Shown here one piece after another: positions 26,018-36,572 of a DNA stretch of 40,697 nt. The position numbers and the translations under genes are program-made. Source of the DNA: Gemmatimonadaceae bacterium (GTDB taxonomy: Bacteria > Gemmatimonadota > Gemmatimonadetes > Gemmatimonadales > Gemmatimonadaceae); assembly GCA_025934075.1 (NCBI GenBank), contig JAICYT010000006.1, forward strand, positions 1-40,697, written 5' to 3'. How positions within the stretch are numbered: position 1 is the first letter of the stretch; each line of letters opens with the position of its first letter. Below the pieces are notes generated by a model. That model was not told where the DNA came from. It saw only the letters and a list, made by a program, of their open reading frames with translations, and did not search any database.

Positions 26018-27327
26018 CGGCGGGTTCGAAGATCACGCTGCGATTCACCGGGCGCGTGTCGGCGCTGTCGCGCGCGGAGCGCGACGCGCTGTTCGATCGC
26101 TCGACGTCCTCGGACGCTTCGGTGCGCGAACGGACGGCGGAGATCGTAGCCGACGTGCGCATGCGCGGCGACACCGCGCTGCGCGAGCTCGCGGCGCGAT
26201 TCGACAATGTGAATATGGATTCACTCGAGGTCCCTCGTGCGCATTGCGCCGCCGCGCTCGACGGCCTCGAGCCGGCGCTGAGACGTGCGATGGAGCGCGC
26301 GGCGAGGAACATCGTGACGGCGCACCAGGCGTTCATGCCGTCGGCCGCGGAGTGCGAGACCGAACCCGGCATCGTCGTGGGCCGGCGCCCAGATCCGCTC
26401 GGACGGGTGGGCGTCTACGCGCCGGGTGGGCGGGCGGCGTATCCGAGCAGCGTGCTGATGGGCGCACTGCCGGCGCGCGTCGCGGGTGTAGGCGAGGTGA
26501 TCTTGTGCTCTCCGCCCGAGCGCGATGGAGCGCCGTCGCCGGTCATCCTCGCGGCGGCGGCCATCGCGAACGTCGACCGTGTGTTCGCGGTCGGCGGGGC
26601 GGGCGCGATCGCGGCACTCGCCTACGGCACGTCGTCGGTTCCGCGCGTCGACCGCATCGTGGGGCCGGGCAATGCGTACGTCGCCGAGGCAAAGCTCCAG
26701 GTGGCGGGCGCCGTCGCGATCGACTCCCCGGCGGGCCCGAGCGAGTTGCTGCTCATCGCGGACGAATCGGCCAATCCTCGCGCGATCGCCGCGGAGTTGA
26801 TCGCTCAGGCGGAGCACGACCCGCGCGCCTGCGTCGTCGCGATCGTACTCGGCGATGCCATTGCCCGTTCGGTAATTGACGTTCTATCATCGACCCTCGA
26901 CGAGCAGCCGCGGCGCGCGATCGCGGCCGAAGCGTTGGCGAGCAACGGCGGCGTGCTGGTCGCGGATTCGCTCGACGAAGCGATCGCCTTCTCGAACGCG
27001 TACGCGCCCGAGCATCTCCTCGTCGCGCTCGACGACGCGAATGCGGTGCTGCCGCGCCTGCGCAACGCCGGAACGATCTTTCTCGGCGCGCGGACGTCGG
27101 TCGCATTCGGCGATTACATGACCGGCGGCAACCATGTCCTGCCGACGGGCGGATTGGCCCGATCGTACTCCGGACTTTCCGTGCTCGACTTCATCCGCTG
27201 GACGACGTATCAGCGTGTGTCGCCGGAAACGGCGGAATCGCTCGCCCGCGACGTGAGCGTGTTCGCCGAGTCGGAAGGGCTGCCCGGACACGCGTATGCG
27301 GCTCGCGTTGCCGGAGGTGAACAATGA
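26014..27327 (+). CDS. hisD: histidinol dehydrogenase
   Basis: GRVGVYAPGGRAAYPSSVLMGALPARVAGV...VDRIVGPGNAYVAEAKLQVAG...DSPAGPSELLLIAD; ATGA overlap with hisG. Confidence 0.97.
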   Translation: MTAGSKITLRFTGRVSALSRAERDALFDRSTSSDASVRERTAEIVADVRMRGDTALRELAARFDNVNMDSLEVPRAHCAAALDGLEPALRRAMERAARNIVTAHQAFMPSAAECETEPGIVVGRRPDPLGRVGVYAPGGRAAYPSSVLMGALPARVAGVGEVILCSPPERDGAPSPVILAAAAIANVDRVFAVGGAGAIAALAYGTSSVPRVDRIVGPGNAYVAEAKLQVAGAVAIDSPAGPSELLLIADESANPRAIAAELIAQAEHDPRACVVAIVLGDAIARSVIDVLSSTLDEQPRRAIAAEALASNGGVLVADSLDEAIAFSNAYAPEHLLVALDDANAVLPRLRNAGTIFLGARTSVAFGDYMTGGNHVLPTGGLARSYSGLSVLDFIRWTTYQRVSPETAESLARDVSVFAESEGLPGHAYAARVAGGEQ

Positions 27328-28403
27328 ACGCATCGACGCCTCTCGCGAGCCGCGCGAGCTACGCGGGAATCACCCTGTACGCGCCTGACCGGCGGCCGTG
27401 CGCGATCGATCTGAGCGACAACACGAACCTGTGGGGCGCGCCGCCCGGCGCGCAGCGCGTGATCGCGGAAGCGGCATCGCCATCGCTCACGCGATATCCG
27501 CAGCTCTATGCGGGAACGCTCAAGGACGCGCTCGCGCGCTACGTGGGCATCTCTCCCGATCACATCGTGACCGGATGCGGCTCCGATGACGTGCTCGACT
27601 CGGCGATTCGCGCCTTTGCCGAGCCCGGCGATCGCATCGCGCTCCCCGATCCGTCGTTTGCGATGATTCCGATTTTCGCACAGATGAACGCGCTCGAGCC
27701 GGTACTCGTCCCGCTGACGTCCGAGTACGACGTGAACGTGGACCGCATGCTCGCCGCGCGCGCGAAGATCGTGTATCTCTGCTCGCCGAACAATCCAACC
27801 GGTGCGGCGCTCGCTCGGGCGTCGATCGACGCGATCGTCGATCGCGCGCCGGGGCTCGTGATCATCGATGAGGCGTACGCCGAGTTCGCGGATGCGAACG
27901 TCCTCGATCTCGCGGCGCGGAACGATCGCGTGCTGATCACGCGCACGATGTCGAAAGCATTCGGTCTCGCCGGGCTGCGGATCGGGTACGCGATCGGTTC
28001 GCCGCGGTTGGTGCAGGAGGTCGAAAAATCGCGCGGACCGTACAAGGTGAGCGGGTTGGCGGAGCGCGCCGCGGTCGCGGCGCTCACCGACGACATCGAC
28101 TGGGTGCGAGCGAACGCGGCGAGCGCTGTGCGCAATCGCAAGCGGTTCGCGGCGGAGCTCGCGCGTATCGGCTCGAGCGCGCTACCCTCGAGCGCGAACT
28201 TCGTGCTCGTCCCGGTACCGTCCGCCGTGCACGTGGCGGCGGCGCTTCGCGAGCGGGGCATCGCCGTGCGACCGTTCGAGCGACTCGTGGCGCAATCCGG
28301 GACCGCGCTCGCGTCCACCGGCGGCGACGCGCTGAGAATCACGGTCGGCCCGTGGGAGCTCCTCGACGCGACGCTCGGCGCGCTTCGCGAGGCAATCGGC
28401 TGA
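27324..28403 (+). CDS. hisC: histidinol-phosphate aminotransferase
   Basis: IDLSDNTNLWGAPP...VYLCSPNNPTGAA...IIDEAYAEFAD...TMSKAFGLAGLRIGYAIG. Confidence 0.95.
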   Translation: MNASTPLASRASYAGITLYAPDRRPCAIDLSDNTNLWGAPPGAQRVIAEAASPSLTRYPQLYAGTLKDALARYVGISPDHIVTGCGSDDVLDSAIRAFAEPGDRIALPDPSFAMIPIFAQMNALEPVLVPLTSEYDVNVDRMLAARAKIVYLCSPNNPTGAALARASIDAIVDRAPGLVIIDEAYAEFADANVLDLAARNDRVLITRTMSKAFGLAGLRIGYAIGSPRLVQEVEKSRGPYKVSGLAERAAVAALTDDIDWVRANAASAVRNRKRFAAELARIGSSALPSSANFVLVPVPSAVHVAAALRERGIAVRPFERLVAQSGTALASTGGDALRITVGPWELLDATLGALREAIG

Positions 28404-28999
28404 TGCGCGCCACCATCTTCGACTACGGGGCCGGCAATCTGCACTCGCTCGCGAAGGCGCTCGCGACTGACGGCGTGGCGCTGCGCACGGAGACCGATCC
28501 GCTCGCCGCGTTGGACACCGACGTGCTCGTGCTACCCGGCGTCGGCAACTTCGCCGTGGCCGCGGAGCGGCTTGCCGGAGCGCGCGACGCGATGCGGGAT
28601 GCGATTCTGAGCGGACTGCCCACGCTCGGCGTATGTCTCGGTATGCAGCTCCTCTTTGATGAGAGCGATGAGGGCCCCGGGCGCGGGCTCGGCGTCATCC
28701 CGGGCCGCGTCACCGCGCTCGACGCGGCGCGCGCGCCCCAGATCGGATGGAATTCGATCGAGGCGATGGGCGATCCGTTGTTCGAGACCGCGCCGTTGAC
28801 CATGGCGTACTATGCGAACGGATTCGCGTGCCGCCCGGACGATGATGATTTCGTGATAGCGTGGAGCACGCACGAGACGGATCGATTTCCGGCCGCGGTA
28901 CGTTGCGGCCAGACGCTGGGCGTACAGTTTCATCCGGAAAAGAGCTCAGCGGCCGGCGTGCGATTCGTGCGCGCCTTTCTTCAGGAGGCGACTCGGTGA
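28403..28999 (+). CDS. hisH: imidazole glycerol phosphate synthase, glutaminase subunit
   Basis: MRATIFDYGAGNLHSLAKAL...LPTLGVCLGMQLLFDESDEG...LGVQFHPEKSS. Confidence 0.96.
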   Translation: MRATIFDYGAGNLHSLAKALATDGVALRTETDPLAALDTDVLVLPGVGNFAVAAERLAGARDAMRDAILSGLPTLGVCLGMQLLFDESDEGPGRGLGVIPGRVTALDAARAPQIGWNSIEAMGDPLFETAPLTMAYYANGFACRPDDDDFVIAWSTHETDRFPAAVRCGQTLGVQFHPEKSSAAGVRFVRAFLQEATR

Positions 29000-29709
29000 T
29001 CGCGATACCCGCAATCGACATTCGCGAGGGCGCATGCGTGCAGTTGGTCGGCGGCTCGGTCGAGGAAGAGAAAATTCGAATCGCCGATCCGACGAGCGCG
29101 CTCGAGCGGTGGGAATCAGCGGGCTTCGAGCGCATCCACGTCGTCGATCTCGACGCGGCGCTTGGCTCGGGCGACAACACCGACGTCATCGATGATCTGC
29201 TCGCTGAGGCGAACAGCTCGATCCAGGTTGGCGGCGGCGTACGTTCGATGGACCGGATCGACGACCTGCTTGGCGCGGGTGCAGACCACGTCGTCGTGGG
29301 TACGCGGGCGCTCGAGGAGATCGACTGGCTTGACGAGGTCGTCTCGCGCTATCCGGGACGCATCATCGTCGCGGCCGACGTCCGCGAGCGGCAGGTCGTC
29401 ACGCGCGGCTGGGCGGTGCGCTTGTCGCTGCGCATCGACGAAGCGGTCGAGCGGCTCAACGCTCTGCCATTGGGCGGTCTGCTCGTGACGGCGGTACACG
29501 TCGAGGGCCGGATGGTTGGTCCTGACGTCGCGCTGATGACATCGGTCGTGGACGCCGCCGCGTTCCCGGTGATCGCGTCGGGCGGAATCGCGACCATGAA
29601 CGATCTTCGCACATTGCAGTCCGCCGGCGTCGCCGCGGCGGTCATCGGGATGGCTCTCTACACCGGTGCGCTCGACGCGTGCACCGTCGCCGAGGAGTTC
29701 TTCGAATGA
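28996..29709 (+). CDS. hisA: phosphoribosyl-ProFAR isomerase
   Basis: (GTG) IAIPAIDIREGACVQLVGG...VQVGGGVRS-type motif IQVGGGVRSMDRI; VIASGGIATMNDL. Confidence 0.94.
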   Translation: MIAIPAIDIREGACVQLVGGSVEEEKIRIADPTSALERWESAGFERIHVVDLDAALGSGDNTDVIDDLLAEANSSIQVGGGVRSMDRIDDLLGAGADHVVVGTRALEEIDWLDEVVSRYPGRIIVAADVRERQVVTRGWAVRLSLRIDEAVERLNALPLGGLLVTAVHVEGRMVGPDVALMTSVVDAAAFPVIASGGIATMNDLRTLQSAGVAAAVIGMALYTGALDACTVAEEFFE

Positions 29710-30248
29710 CGCAAGTGCTTCGCGAAACGCGGGAGACGAAAGTGCGCGTCGAGCTGCTCAAGGACGCGAGCGTGTCGGAAGTCTCGACGACGATTCCGTT
29801 CCTCGACCACATGCTCGTGACGCTCGGCCGGTACGCGGGCCTCGGGCTCCGTGTGAGCGCGTCGGGCGATCTGCGTCATCACATCAGCGAAGACGTGGCG
29901 ATCGCGTTCGGCGCGGCGATCGCCGCGCACGTTCCGCCGACGGCAGCGCGTTACGGCGATCGCACGATACCGATGGACGACGCGCTCGTGCACTGCGCGA
30001 TCGATACCGGCGGACGCCCGTACTACCAAGGACCACTGCCGAGCGCCACGTACGACCATTGGATGCGTTCATTCGCCGACAACGCGCGCACGACGCTGCA
30101 CATCCGCGCGCTGCGCGGACGCGATCGCCACCACATCGTGGAAGCTGCCTTCAAGGCGCTCGGTCTCGCACTGCGGGATGCGATGTGCGAGACGGGGAGC
30201 GCGGTGTTCAGCACCAAGGGCTCGGTCGCGCTCGAGGTGCGAACGTGA
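29706..30248 (+). CDS. hisB: imidazoleglycerol-phosphate dehydratase
   Basis: RETRETKVRVELL...TTIPFLDHMLVTLGRYAGLGL...DLRHHISEDVAIAFG...HHIVEAAFKALGLALRDA. Confidence 0.96.
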   Translation: MTQVLRETRETKVRVELLKDASVSEVSTTIPFLDHMLVTLGRYAGLGLRVSASGDLRHHISEDVAIAFGAAIAAHVPPTAARYGDRTIPMDDALVHCAIDTGGRPYYQGPLPSATYDHWMRSFADNARTTLHIRALRGRDRHHIVEAAFKALGLALRDAMCETGSAVFSTKGSVALEVRT

Positions 30249-31009
30249 CGTTGACCCGGCGCGTGATCGTGTGTCTCGACGTGACGGGCGACCGAGTGGT
30301 AAAAGGCGTTCGCTTCGCCAATCTCGAAGACGTCGGCGATCCCGTCGTGCTCGCGGCGCGCTATGAGGCCGAGGGTGCCGATGAGATCGTGTTTCTGGAC
30401 GTGTCGGCCAGCATCGAGCGGCGCAACACCCTGCTCGACTGCGTTCGGCGCACGGCGGAGGCGCTGTTCATCCCGCTCACCGTCGGCGGCGGCGTGCGCT
30501 CGGTCGGCGATGCCGCGGCTGCGCTCCGCGCCGGCGCGGACAAGATCGGCGTCAATTCGGCGGCGGTGGCGCGGCCGGCGCTGCTGACGGAGATGAGTCG
30601 TCAATTCGGCGCGCAGTGCGTGGTGGCGAGCATCGACGCGAAGCGGCGCGCGAGCGGCTGGGAGGTCTACGTGCGCGGCGGCTCGACACCGACGGGTCTC
30701 GACGCGCTCGCCTGGGCGCGCGAATGCTCGGAGCGCGGCGCGGGCGAAATCCTGCTCACGAGCATCGACCGGGACGGCACGCGAAGCGGCTACGACCTGG
30801 AGCTCACGGACACCATTGCGCGCGCGGTATCGGTTCCCGTGATCGCGTCCGGCGGCGCGGGATCCGGCGCCGACGTCCGCGACGCGCTGCTCCGCACGGC
30901 CGCCGACGCCGCGCTGGTGGCCGGCATCGTTCACGACGGCAGCGTCACGGTAAACATGATCAAAATGGAATTACAGACCGCGAACATCGCGACCCGGGCG
31001 GCGGCGTGA
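30245..31009 (+). CDS. hisF: imidazole glycerol phosphate synthase, cyclase subunit
   Basis: (GTG) TLTRRVIVCLDVTGDRVVKGVRFANLEDVGDPV...IPLTVGGGVRSVGDAAAALRAGADKIGVNSAA...LLTSIDRDGTRSGYDLELT. Confidence 0.96.
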   Translation: MTLTRRVIVCLDVTGDRVVKGVRFANLEDVGDPVVLAARYEAEGADEIVFLDVSASIERRNTLLDCVRRTAEALFIPLTVGGGVRSVGDAAAALRAGADKIGVNSAAVARPALLTEMSRQFGAQCVVASIDAKRRASGWEVYVRGGSTPTGLDALAWARECSERGAGEILLTSIDRDGTRSGYDLELTDTIARAVSVPVIASGGAGSGADVRDALLRTAADAALVAGIVHDGSVTVNMIKMELQTANIATRAAA

Positions 31010-31794
31010 GCGACGAACAATCCCTGTTGCTCGAGGCGGTCATCGACGCGGCGCGAGCGGCCGGCCAGGTGGCGCTCCGCCACTTCAAGTCGACGATGGA
31101 AGTGGAGCAGAAGCATGACGGATCTCCGGTGACGATCGCCGACCGCGGCGCCGAGCGGCGCGCGCGCGAGTGGATCTCGAGCCGCTTTCCCGACGACGGC
31201 CTCGCCGGCGAGGAGCTCGGCGTCGAGCGCGTCGAAGCGCCACGCCGCTGGATCATCGATCCGATCGACGGCACCAAGTCGTTCGTGCACGGCGTGCCGC
31301 TCTGGGGCACGCTGATCGCCGTCTGCGAGCGCGACGAGGTCCTCGCCGGCGCCGCGTATTTTCCGGCGCTCGACGAAATGCTCGGCGCGGCGCGTGAGCG
31401 CGGCGCCTGGTGGAACGGCACACGCTGCCGCGTATCGCAGATTTCAAGTATTGAAAAGGCGACGGTGCTCACGACCGATCATCGCTTCCTGCAAACGCCC
31501 GAGCGACAGCCGGGATGGCGGCGGCTCGCCGCACGCGCATCCATCGCGCGGGACTGGGGTGATTGCTACGGGTATCTCCTCGTCGCCACGGGCCGCGCCG
31601 AGGTGATGCTCGACGGCGTGCTCGCGGATTGGGATGCCGCGGCGCTCTTTCCGGCGATCGTCGAGGCGGGCGGGGTATTCACCGACTGCGCCGGCCGGCC
31701 CACGCCGTTCGGCAAGAGCGCGGTCGCGACGAACGCGCAGCTCGCGCGCGAGGCACGAGCCGCGCTCGACGTTCCTTACGAGGCCGCCTCATGA
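31006..31794 (+). CDS. hisN: inositol-monophosphatase-family histidinol-phosphatase
   Basis: [29 protein letters not shown]...[27 protein letters not shown]; in-operon, overlapping hisF and hisIE. Confidence 0.9.
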   Translation: MSDEQSLLLEAVIDAARAAGQVALRHFKSTMEVEQKHDGSPVTIADRGAERRAREWISSRFPDDGLAGEELGVERVEAPRRWIIDPIDGTKSFVHGVPLWGTLIAVCERDEVLAGAAYFPALDEMLGAARERGAWWNGTRCRVSQISSIEKATVLTTDHRFLQTPERQPGWRRLAARASIARDWGDCYGYLLVATGRAEVMLDGVLADWDAAALFPAIVEAGGVFTDCAGRPTPFGKSAVATNAQLAREARAALDVPYEAAS

Positions 31795-32426
31795 ACGGCG
31801 CATTCGGGCTCGACGTCGACTCGCTCGACTTCGCGAAGGGCGGCGGCCTCGTCGCCGTCGTGGCGCAGGATGCCCGTTCCGGCGCCGTGCTGATGATCGC
31901 GTTCGCGGATCGCGAGGCGATCGAGCGGACGATCGCGACGGGTGAAATGCACTATCGGTCGCGCACGCGGGGCCTGTGGCACAAAGGCGCCACGAGCGGC
32001 AACACGCAGCGTGTCGTCTCGCTGAGCGCGGACTGCGACGGCGATGCCGTCCTCGCTCGCGTCGAACCTGCCGGGCCGGCGTGCCACACCGGCGACGTCT
32101 CGTGCTTTGGCGCGATGGCGCTCGCCGCGGACACTCTCAGCACGCTCGACGGCGTGATCGCGTCGCGAGGGCTCGGCGCGAGCGAAGACTCACCGAGCTA
32201 CACGCGAAAGCTGCTCGGCGACCGGAATCTGCGGCTCAAGAAGCTCGGTGAGGAAAGCGTCGAGCTCGCGGTGGCGCTGGCGGGCGGGGATCGGGAGCGC
32301 GCCGTCAATGAAGCGGCGGACCTGATTTATCATGCGCTGGTCGGGTTGCGCGCGATCGGCGCGGGGCTCGACGAAGTGCGCGCGGTGCTCGACATTCGTG
32401 CAGCTCACTCCAGAGGACGATCATGA
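31791..32426 (+). CDS. hisIE: bifunctional PR-AMP cyclohydrolase / PR-ATP pyrophosphatase
   Basis: [41 protein letters not shown]...[10 protein letters not shown] (HisI) fused to [30 protein letters not shown]...[12 protein letters not shown] (HisE). Confidence 0.96.
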   Translation: MNGAFGLDVDSLDFAKGGGLVAVVAQDARSGAVLMIAFADREAIERTIATGEMHYRSRTRGLWHKGATSGNTQRVVSLSADCDGDAVLARVEPAGPACHTGDVSCFGAMALAADTLSTLDGVIASRGLGASEDSPSYTRKLLGDRNLRLKKLGEESVELAVALAGGDRERAVNEAADLIYHALVGLRAIGAGLDEVRAVLDIRAAHSRGRS

Positions 32427-35107
32427 TTGGCCACCGCTGCCGATCCGCGCTGCTCTTCGCCCTGTGCAGCGGCGTCGCGTTCGCGACACCGGCCCTCGCC
32501 CAACATTCGCGCGCCGCGATTCCGACGCCGGAGTCGACGTTCGGATTTCCGGTCGGCGCGGACTACAAGCTGTTCACCTACGAGCAATCGATCGACTATT
32601 TTCGAGCGCTTGCGCGGGCGAGCAATCGCGTGCGGTTGATGGAGGTCGGCAAGACCGCGTACGGAAAGCCATGGACGATCGCGGTGATCTCGTCGCCGGA
32701 GAATCTCGCGAAGCTCGACCAGTACCGCGCGATCAACATGCGGCTCGCGCATCCCGAGGGACTGACCGACAGCGCGGCGCATCGGCTGGCGCGCGAGGGA
32801 CGTGCGTTCGTCGACATCTCCGGCGGATTGCACGCGTCGGAGATCGCGGGATCGCAGCACACGCCGCTCATCGCGTACGACTTGCTGTCGCGCGCCGCCG
32901 AGCCCGACGTCAAGGCGGTGCTCGACAGCGTGATCTTCGTGCTCTGGCCGTCGATCAACCCCGACGGTCAGGACATCGTCGTCGACTGGTGCAAGGCGCG
33001 CGATGCCGGTCAGAATCCGCCGCCGATGGAGCTGTACGAGAAGTACATCGGGCATGACAACAATCGTGATTCGTACATGCTCAACGTGGTCGAATCGCGG
33101 GTCATTCAGCGCACGTGGCGAGCCTGGGAGCCGGACATCGTCTACGTGCAGCACCAGTCGTCGCCATTCCCCACGCGCATCTGGCTGCCGCCGTTCGCTG
33201 ATCCGGTCGGGCTGCGCGTGCCGCCGATCATGGCGCGCGAGGTGAACGCGATCGGTACGCGGATCGCCGAGGAGCTGGACGCCCACGACATGCCGGGCGC
33301 GGTGTCGCAGCTCGAGACGTACGACGCGTGGTACCCGGGGTACATCGACTACATGCCGATGTATCAGAACATCGCCGCGTGGTGGACGGAGACGCAGGGC
33401 GGCAATTGCGCCACGCCGCGCACGACGACCCTCGACAGCCTGCCGGCGAGCTATCGCGACCTCCGCCCGACGTCGCTCTACTCGAGCCCGTGGGCCGCCG
33501 GCACGTGGCGTCTGCGCGATGCTGTCGACTACATGGTGCAGGCCGACCTCGCCACGCTCACCTACGCCGCGAAATTCAAGGACGAGCTGCTGTACAACCG
33601 CTATCAGGCCGCCCGGAATACCATTCGAGAATACTCAACATCGGCGCCCTACGCGTACATCATCCCCCGTCAGCAGCACGATCGCCTGGCACCCGTCGAG
33701 CTGCTCCGGCGCATGGCGTTCATGGGCGTGCGCGTGGATCAGCTCTCGAACGACGCGTCGTACGCCGGCGCCTCCTATCCCAAGGGGACGTGGGTGATCC
33801 CGATGGATCAGGAGTACGCGCAGCTCGTCCGCGAATTGTTCGAGGTCCAGCATTACCCGGACATGGGCGACGACACGCCGTACGATGCCGCGGGATGGAC
33901 GCTGCCGGCCCAGATGGACGTGAACGTCGTCGAAGCGGCCTCACCGCTGCCGAGCGAATTCCGGGCGGCGCTCCAGCCCGTGCGCGGCACGCCCGTGGAC
34001 TGGCACACACATCCCGGCGAGCCATTCACGACCAACGCCGAGGCGGCGGGAATCATCCCGGCACCGGGCGGCATTTCCGGGAGCGGCGATCAACTGCTGC
34101 TCGATCCAGCGCAGAACAATTCATTCACGTTGATCGGGCGCGCGCTCGCGGCGGGGGCCGCATTGCAGTTCGCTCCCGCGACCGCCAGTCGGAGCGCGCG
34201 GTACGTGATCACCGGACTCGATGCCGCGAAAGCGAACGCGTGGGCGAGCGAACTGTACGTCAGTGCGGAGCGGGTGAGCGACGCGCCAGCATCCAACGCA
34301 GCGCCGGCGCGCATCGCCCTCTACAAGTCGCAAGGCGGCGTGATGGATGAAGGATGGACGGAGTGGCTGCTCGACACGCACGACATCAAGTACACGCTCG
34401 TCTCGCCCGGCGATCTCGAGTCGGGGAATCTCGGCGCGCGCTTCGATGTGATCGTGCTCGCGTCGCAAGCACTCGGATCGCGTGGTGGACGTGGCGGCGG
34501 TGCTGGCCGCGGCGGACGAGGCGGGCGTGGCGGAGCGGGATCGGACAGCACTGCCGCGCGCGTGGTGCGCGCGGTCGATGAGTTCGTGCGCGGCGGCGGA
34601 ACGGTCGTCGCGTGGAATCAGGGCGCGACGTCGGCGGCGAGCGCGCTCGCGCTGCCGGTGAAGAACGTGGTCGCTGGCGTGAACCGGCGCGACTTCTACA
34701 CCGGCGGATCGATCATGCGCGTGATCACCGATCCAACGCACCCCGTCATGGCCGGGATGCCCGAGCGGGCGGACGTGATGGTGTTCAACAGCCCGGTCTT
34801 CACGACGACAGACGGCTTCGCTGGTTCGGTAATCGCCAAGTATCCCTCCGATTCGACGCCGCTGCTTTCAGGGTTCTTGAATGGCGCCAAGTACATGGAG
34901 GGTTACGCGGCCGCCCTCGACGTGAAGCACGATCGCGGACACGTCGTCCTGTTCGCGTTTCAGCCTGAATGGCGCGGGCAGCCGACGGGAACGTTCCGGA
35001 CGGTCTTCAACGCCCTCTTTTTCGCGGGAGCGGTCGCCGATCACGCGGCGGGCGCCTCGGGTTTCTGGACGCCGCCCGCGACCGCGGCGACGTCAGGCTT
35101 GAGATGA
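32423..35107 (+). CDS. secreted M14-family zinc carboxypeptidase
   Basis: Signal peptide [33 protein letters not shown] (HxxE); [16 protein letters not shown]; 4-nt overlap with hisIE. Confidence 0.88.
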   Translation: MIGHRCRSALLFALCSGVAFATPALAQHSRAAIPTPESTFGFPVGADYKLFTYEQSIDYFRALARASNRVRLMEVGKTAYGKPWTIAVISSPENLAKLDQYRAINMRLAHPEGLTDSAAHRLAREGRAFVDISGGLHASEIAGSQHTPLIAYDLLSRAAEPDVKAVLDSVIFVLWPSINPDGQDIVVDWCKARDAGQNPPPMELYEKYIGHDNNRDSYMLNVVESRVIQRTWRAWEPDIVYVQHQSSPFPTRIWLPPFADPVGLRVPPIMAREVNAIGTRIAEELDAHDMPGAVSQLETYDAWYPGYIDYMPMYQNIAAWWTETQGGNCATPRTTTLDSLPASYRDLRPTSLYSSPWAAGTWRLRDAVDYMVQADLATLTYAAKFKDELLYNRYQAARNTIREYSTSAPYAYIIPRQQHDRLAPVELLRRMAFMGVRVDQLSNDASYAGASYPKGTWVIPMDQEYAQLVRELFEVQHYPDMGDDTPYDAAGWTLPAQMDVNVVEAASPLPSEFRAALQPVRGTPVDWHTHPGEPFTTNAEAAGIIPAPGGISGSGDQLLLDPAQNNSFTLIGRALAAGAALQFAPATASRSARYVITGLDAAKANAWASELYVSAERVSDAPASNAAPARIALYKSQGGVMDEGWTEWLLDTHDIKYTLVSPGDLESGNLGARFDVIVLASQALGSRGGRGGGAGRGGRGGRGGAGSDSTAARVVRAVDEFVRGGGTVVAWNQGATSAASALALPVKNVVAGVNRRDFYTGGSIMRVITDPTHPVMAGMPERADVMVFNSPVFTTTDGFAGSVIAKYPSDSTPLLSGFLNGAKYMEGYAAALDVKHDRGHVVLFAFQPEWRGQPTGTFRTVFNALFFAGAVADHAAGASGFWTPPATAATSGLR

Positions 35108-35136
35108 GCCGATCAGGGTGCGATCTTTAGCGTGTG

Positions 35137-35176
35137 ATCCCTCTGCTCACTCCGAGGTTCGGGCGGGCAGAGGGAT
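35137..35176 (+). terminator. strong hairpin after the his/M14 operon
   Basis: GATCCCTCTGC...GCAGAGGGATC inverted repeat; no long U-tract. Confidence 0.45.
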
Positions 35177-35203
35177 CGCTGCTCAGGGATCGCTCCTGGC
35201 ATT

Positions 35204-35277
35204 GCGCGCGTAGCTCAGCTGGATAGAGCGTTAGCCTCCGGAGCTAAAGGTCGTGGGTTCGAATCCCGCCGCGCGCA
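35204..35277 (+). tRNA. tRNA-Arg(CCG)
   Basis: gcgcgcg tagctcagctggatagagc, anticodon arm TTAGC CTCCGGA GCTAA, T-arm GTGGG TTCGAAT CCCGC, acceptor cgcgcgc a. Confidence 0.95.
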
Positions 35278-35353
35278 TCGAGCGGTGCCGCGAGTCGGCA
35301 TCCGCTTGGTCCGTCCTTTGCTCAGCTCGCCGGTGTCCATCCCCGCCTGAGCA

Positions 35354-36310
35354 ATGGCCTCGCACACTCGCTGGAAGGAGCTCACCGTCGGCCTCGCGTC
35401 CATCGCGATCGTCGTCGCGCTCGCGTTCGCCGTTCTCGTCTTCGGCCGCGTCGGCTCGATCCATGGGAAGAAATTCCGCCTCTTCGTGACCACGGACGAA
35501 GCGCGCGGAATCATTCGCGGCACCGAAGTCTGGCTCGACGGCAAGAAGGTGGGACTCGTCCAGTCGATCGACTTTCAGACGGCGAACGTGCCGCCGAACG
35601 ATCGAGTGGTCCTCTCACTCGAGATGCTCGAGGCGGCGCGACCCGCCATTCGCCGGGACTCGCGCGTCACGATGCGGAGCGGCGGCAGCGTGCTTGGCAA
35701 TCAAGTCGTGTATCTCACGAGCGGCACGTCGCGCGCCGCCGGCATTCGGGACGGCGACACGATTCACTCCGTGGCGCAGACCGATTACGAAACCGTGACG
35801 GCGGACGCCGCGGCCGCGGCGCAGCAACTGCCGGCCATCATCGACAACGTCAAGCTCATCGGCGCGCAGCTTCGAAGCACCGAAGGCACACTCGGCGCGC
35901 TCGGACTCGCGGGCACGGCTGATCTCGGCCGACTCCGCGCGAACACCGATCGCGCGATGAGCCGCCTCTCGTCCTCGAGCGGGACGGTTGGGTTGGCGCT
36001 CCAGAATCGGGGAGCCGTGCAAGCGCGCGCGGCGCAGGCGATGGCCGCCGCGGATTCGCTGCGCTTGTTGGTAACGTCGAATCAGCATTCGCTCGGCCGC
36101 TTTCGCCGCGACTCGACGCTCACGCGCGAGATCGCCGCGGTGCGCGGCGAGTTGACGCGCGCGCAACGGCTCGCCGCGAGTCCCAACGGCACGATCGGCC
36201 GGCTTCAAACCGATTCGGCAATCGTGCAGGGATTACATCGCGCGATCGCGTCGATGGATTCGCTGTTCGTGGACGTGAAGAAACACCCGCTTCGCTACAT
36301 CGCATTCTGA
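35354..36310 (+). CDS. MCE/MlaD domain protein
   Basis: [23 protein letters not shown] (TM) then [34 protein letters not shown]...[24 protein letters not shown]. Confidence 0.88.
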   Translation: MASHTRWKELTVGLASIAIVVALAFAVLVFGRVGSIHGKKFRLFVTTDEARGIIRGTEVWLDGKKVGLVQSIDFQTANVPPNDRVVLSLEMLEAARPAIRRDSRVTMRSGGSVLGNQVVYLTSGTSRAAGIRDGDTIHSVAQTDYETVTADAAAAAQQLPAIIDNVKLIGAQLRSTEGTLGALGLAGTADLGRLRANTDRAMSRLSSSSGTVGLALQNRGAVQARAAQAMAAADSLRLLVTSNQHSLGRFRRDSTLTREIAAVRGELTRAQRLAASPNGTIGRLQTDSAIVQGLHRAIASMDSLFVDVKKHPLRYIAF

Positions 36311-36572
36311 GCTTTCATACGGGGCACGCGCATTGCACCCCTGCACGTCGGCGCCCTTGACCCCCCTCCGCGGCATCTATAGCATTCGCATGCAATCCGG
36401 CCCCTCCTCCTCGCTTCGCCCGCCGCACGCCTCGCGACGGCTGCGCGCAGACCCGCTCACTTCCGGCGGCGCGCGCCCGATCTCCGAGCGTCCCCCCTTC
36501 CTCCCCGCTGCCTCCGCGCACCCAACCTGCTCCTCCGGCCAGGTGGCGCCGTTTGGTCTCACGCCGACGTCA

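Noticed and set aside
25378-27327. 649-aa plus-strand ORF whose first part runs through hisG in another frame
   Set aside because: Only the portion from 26014 is real (hisD); the Arg-rich upstream part is a high-GC out-of-frame artefact.
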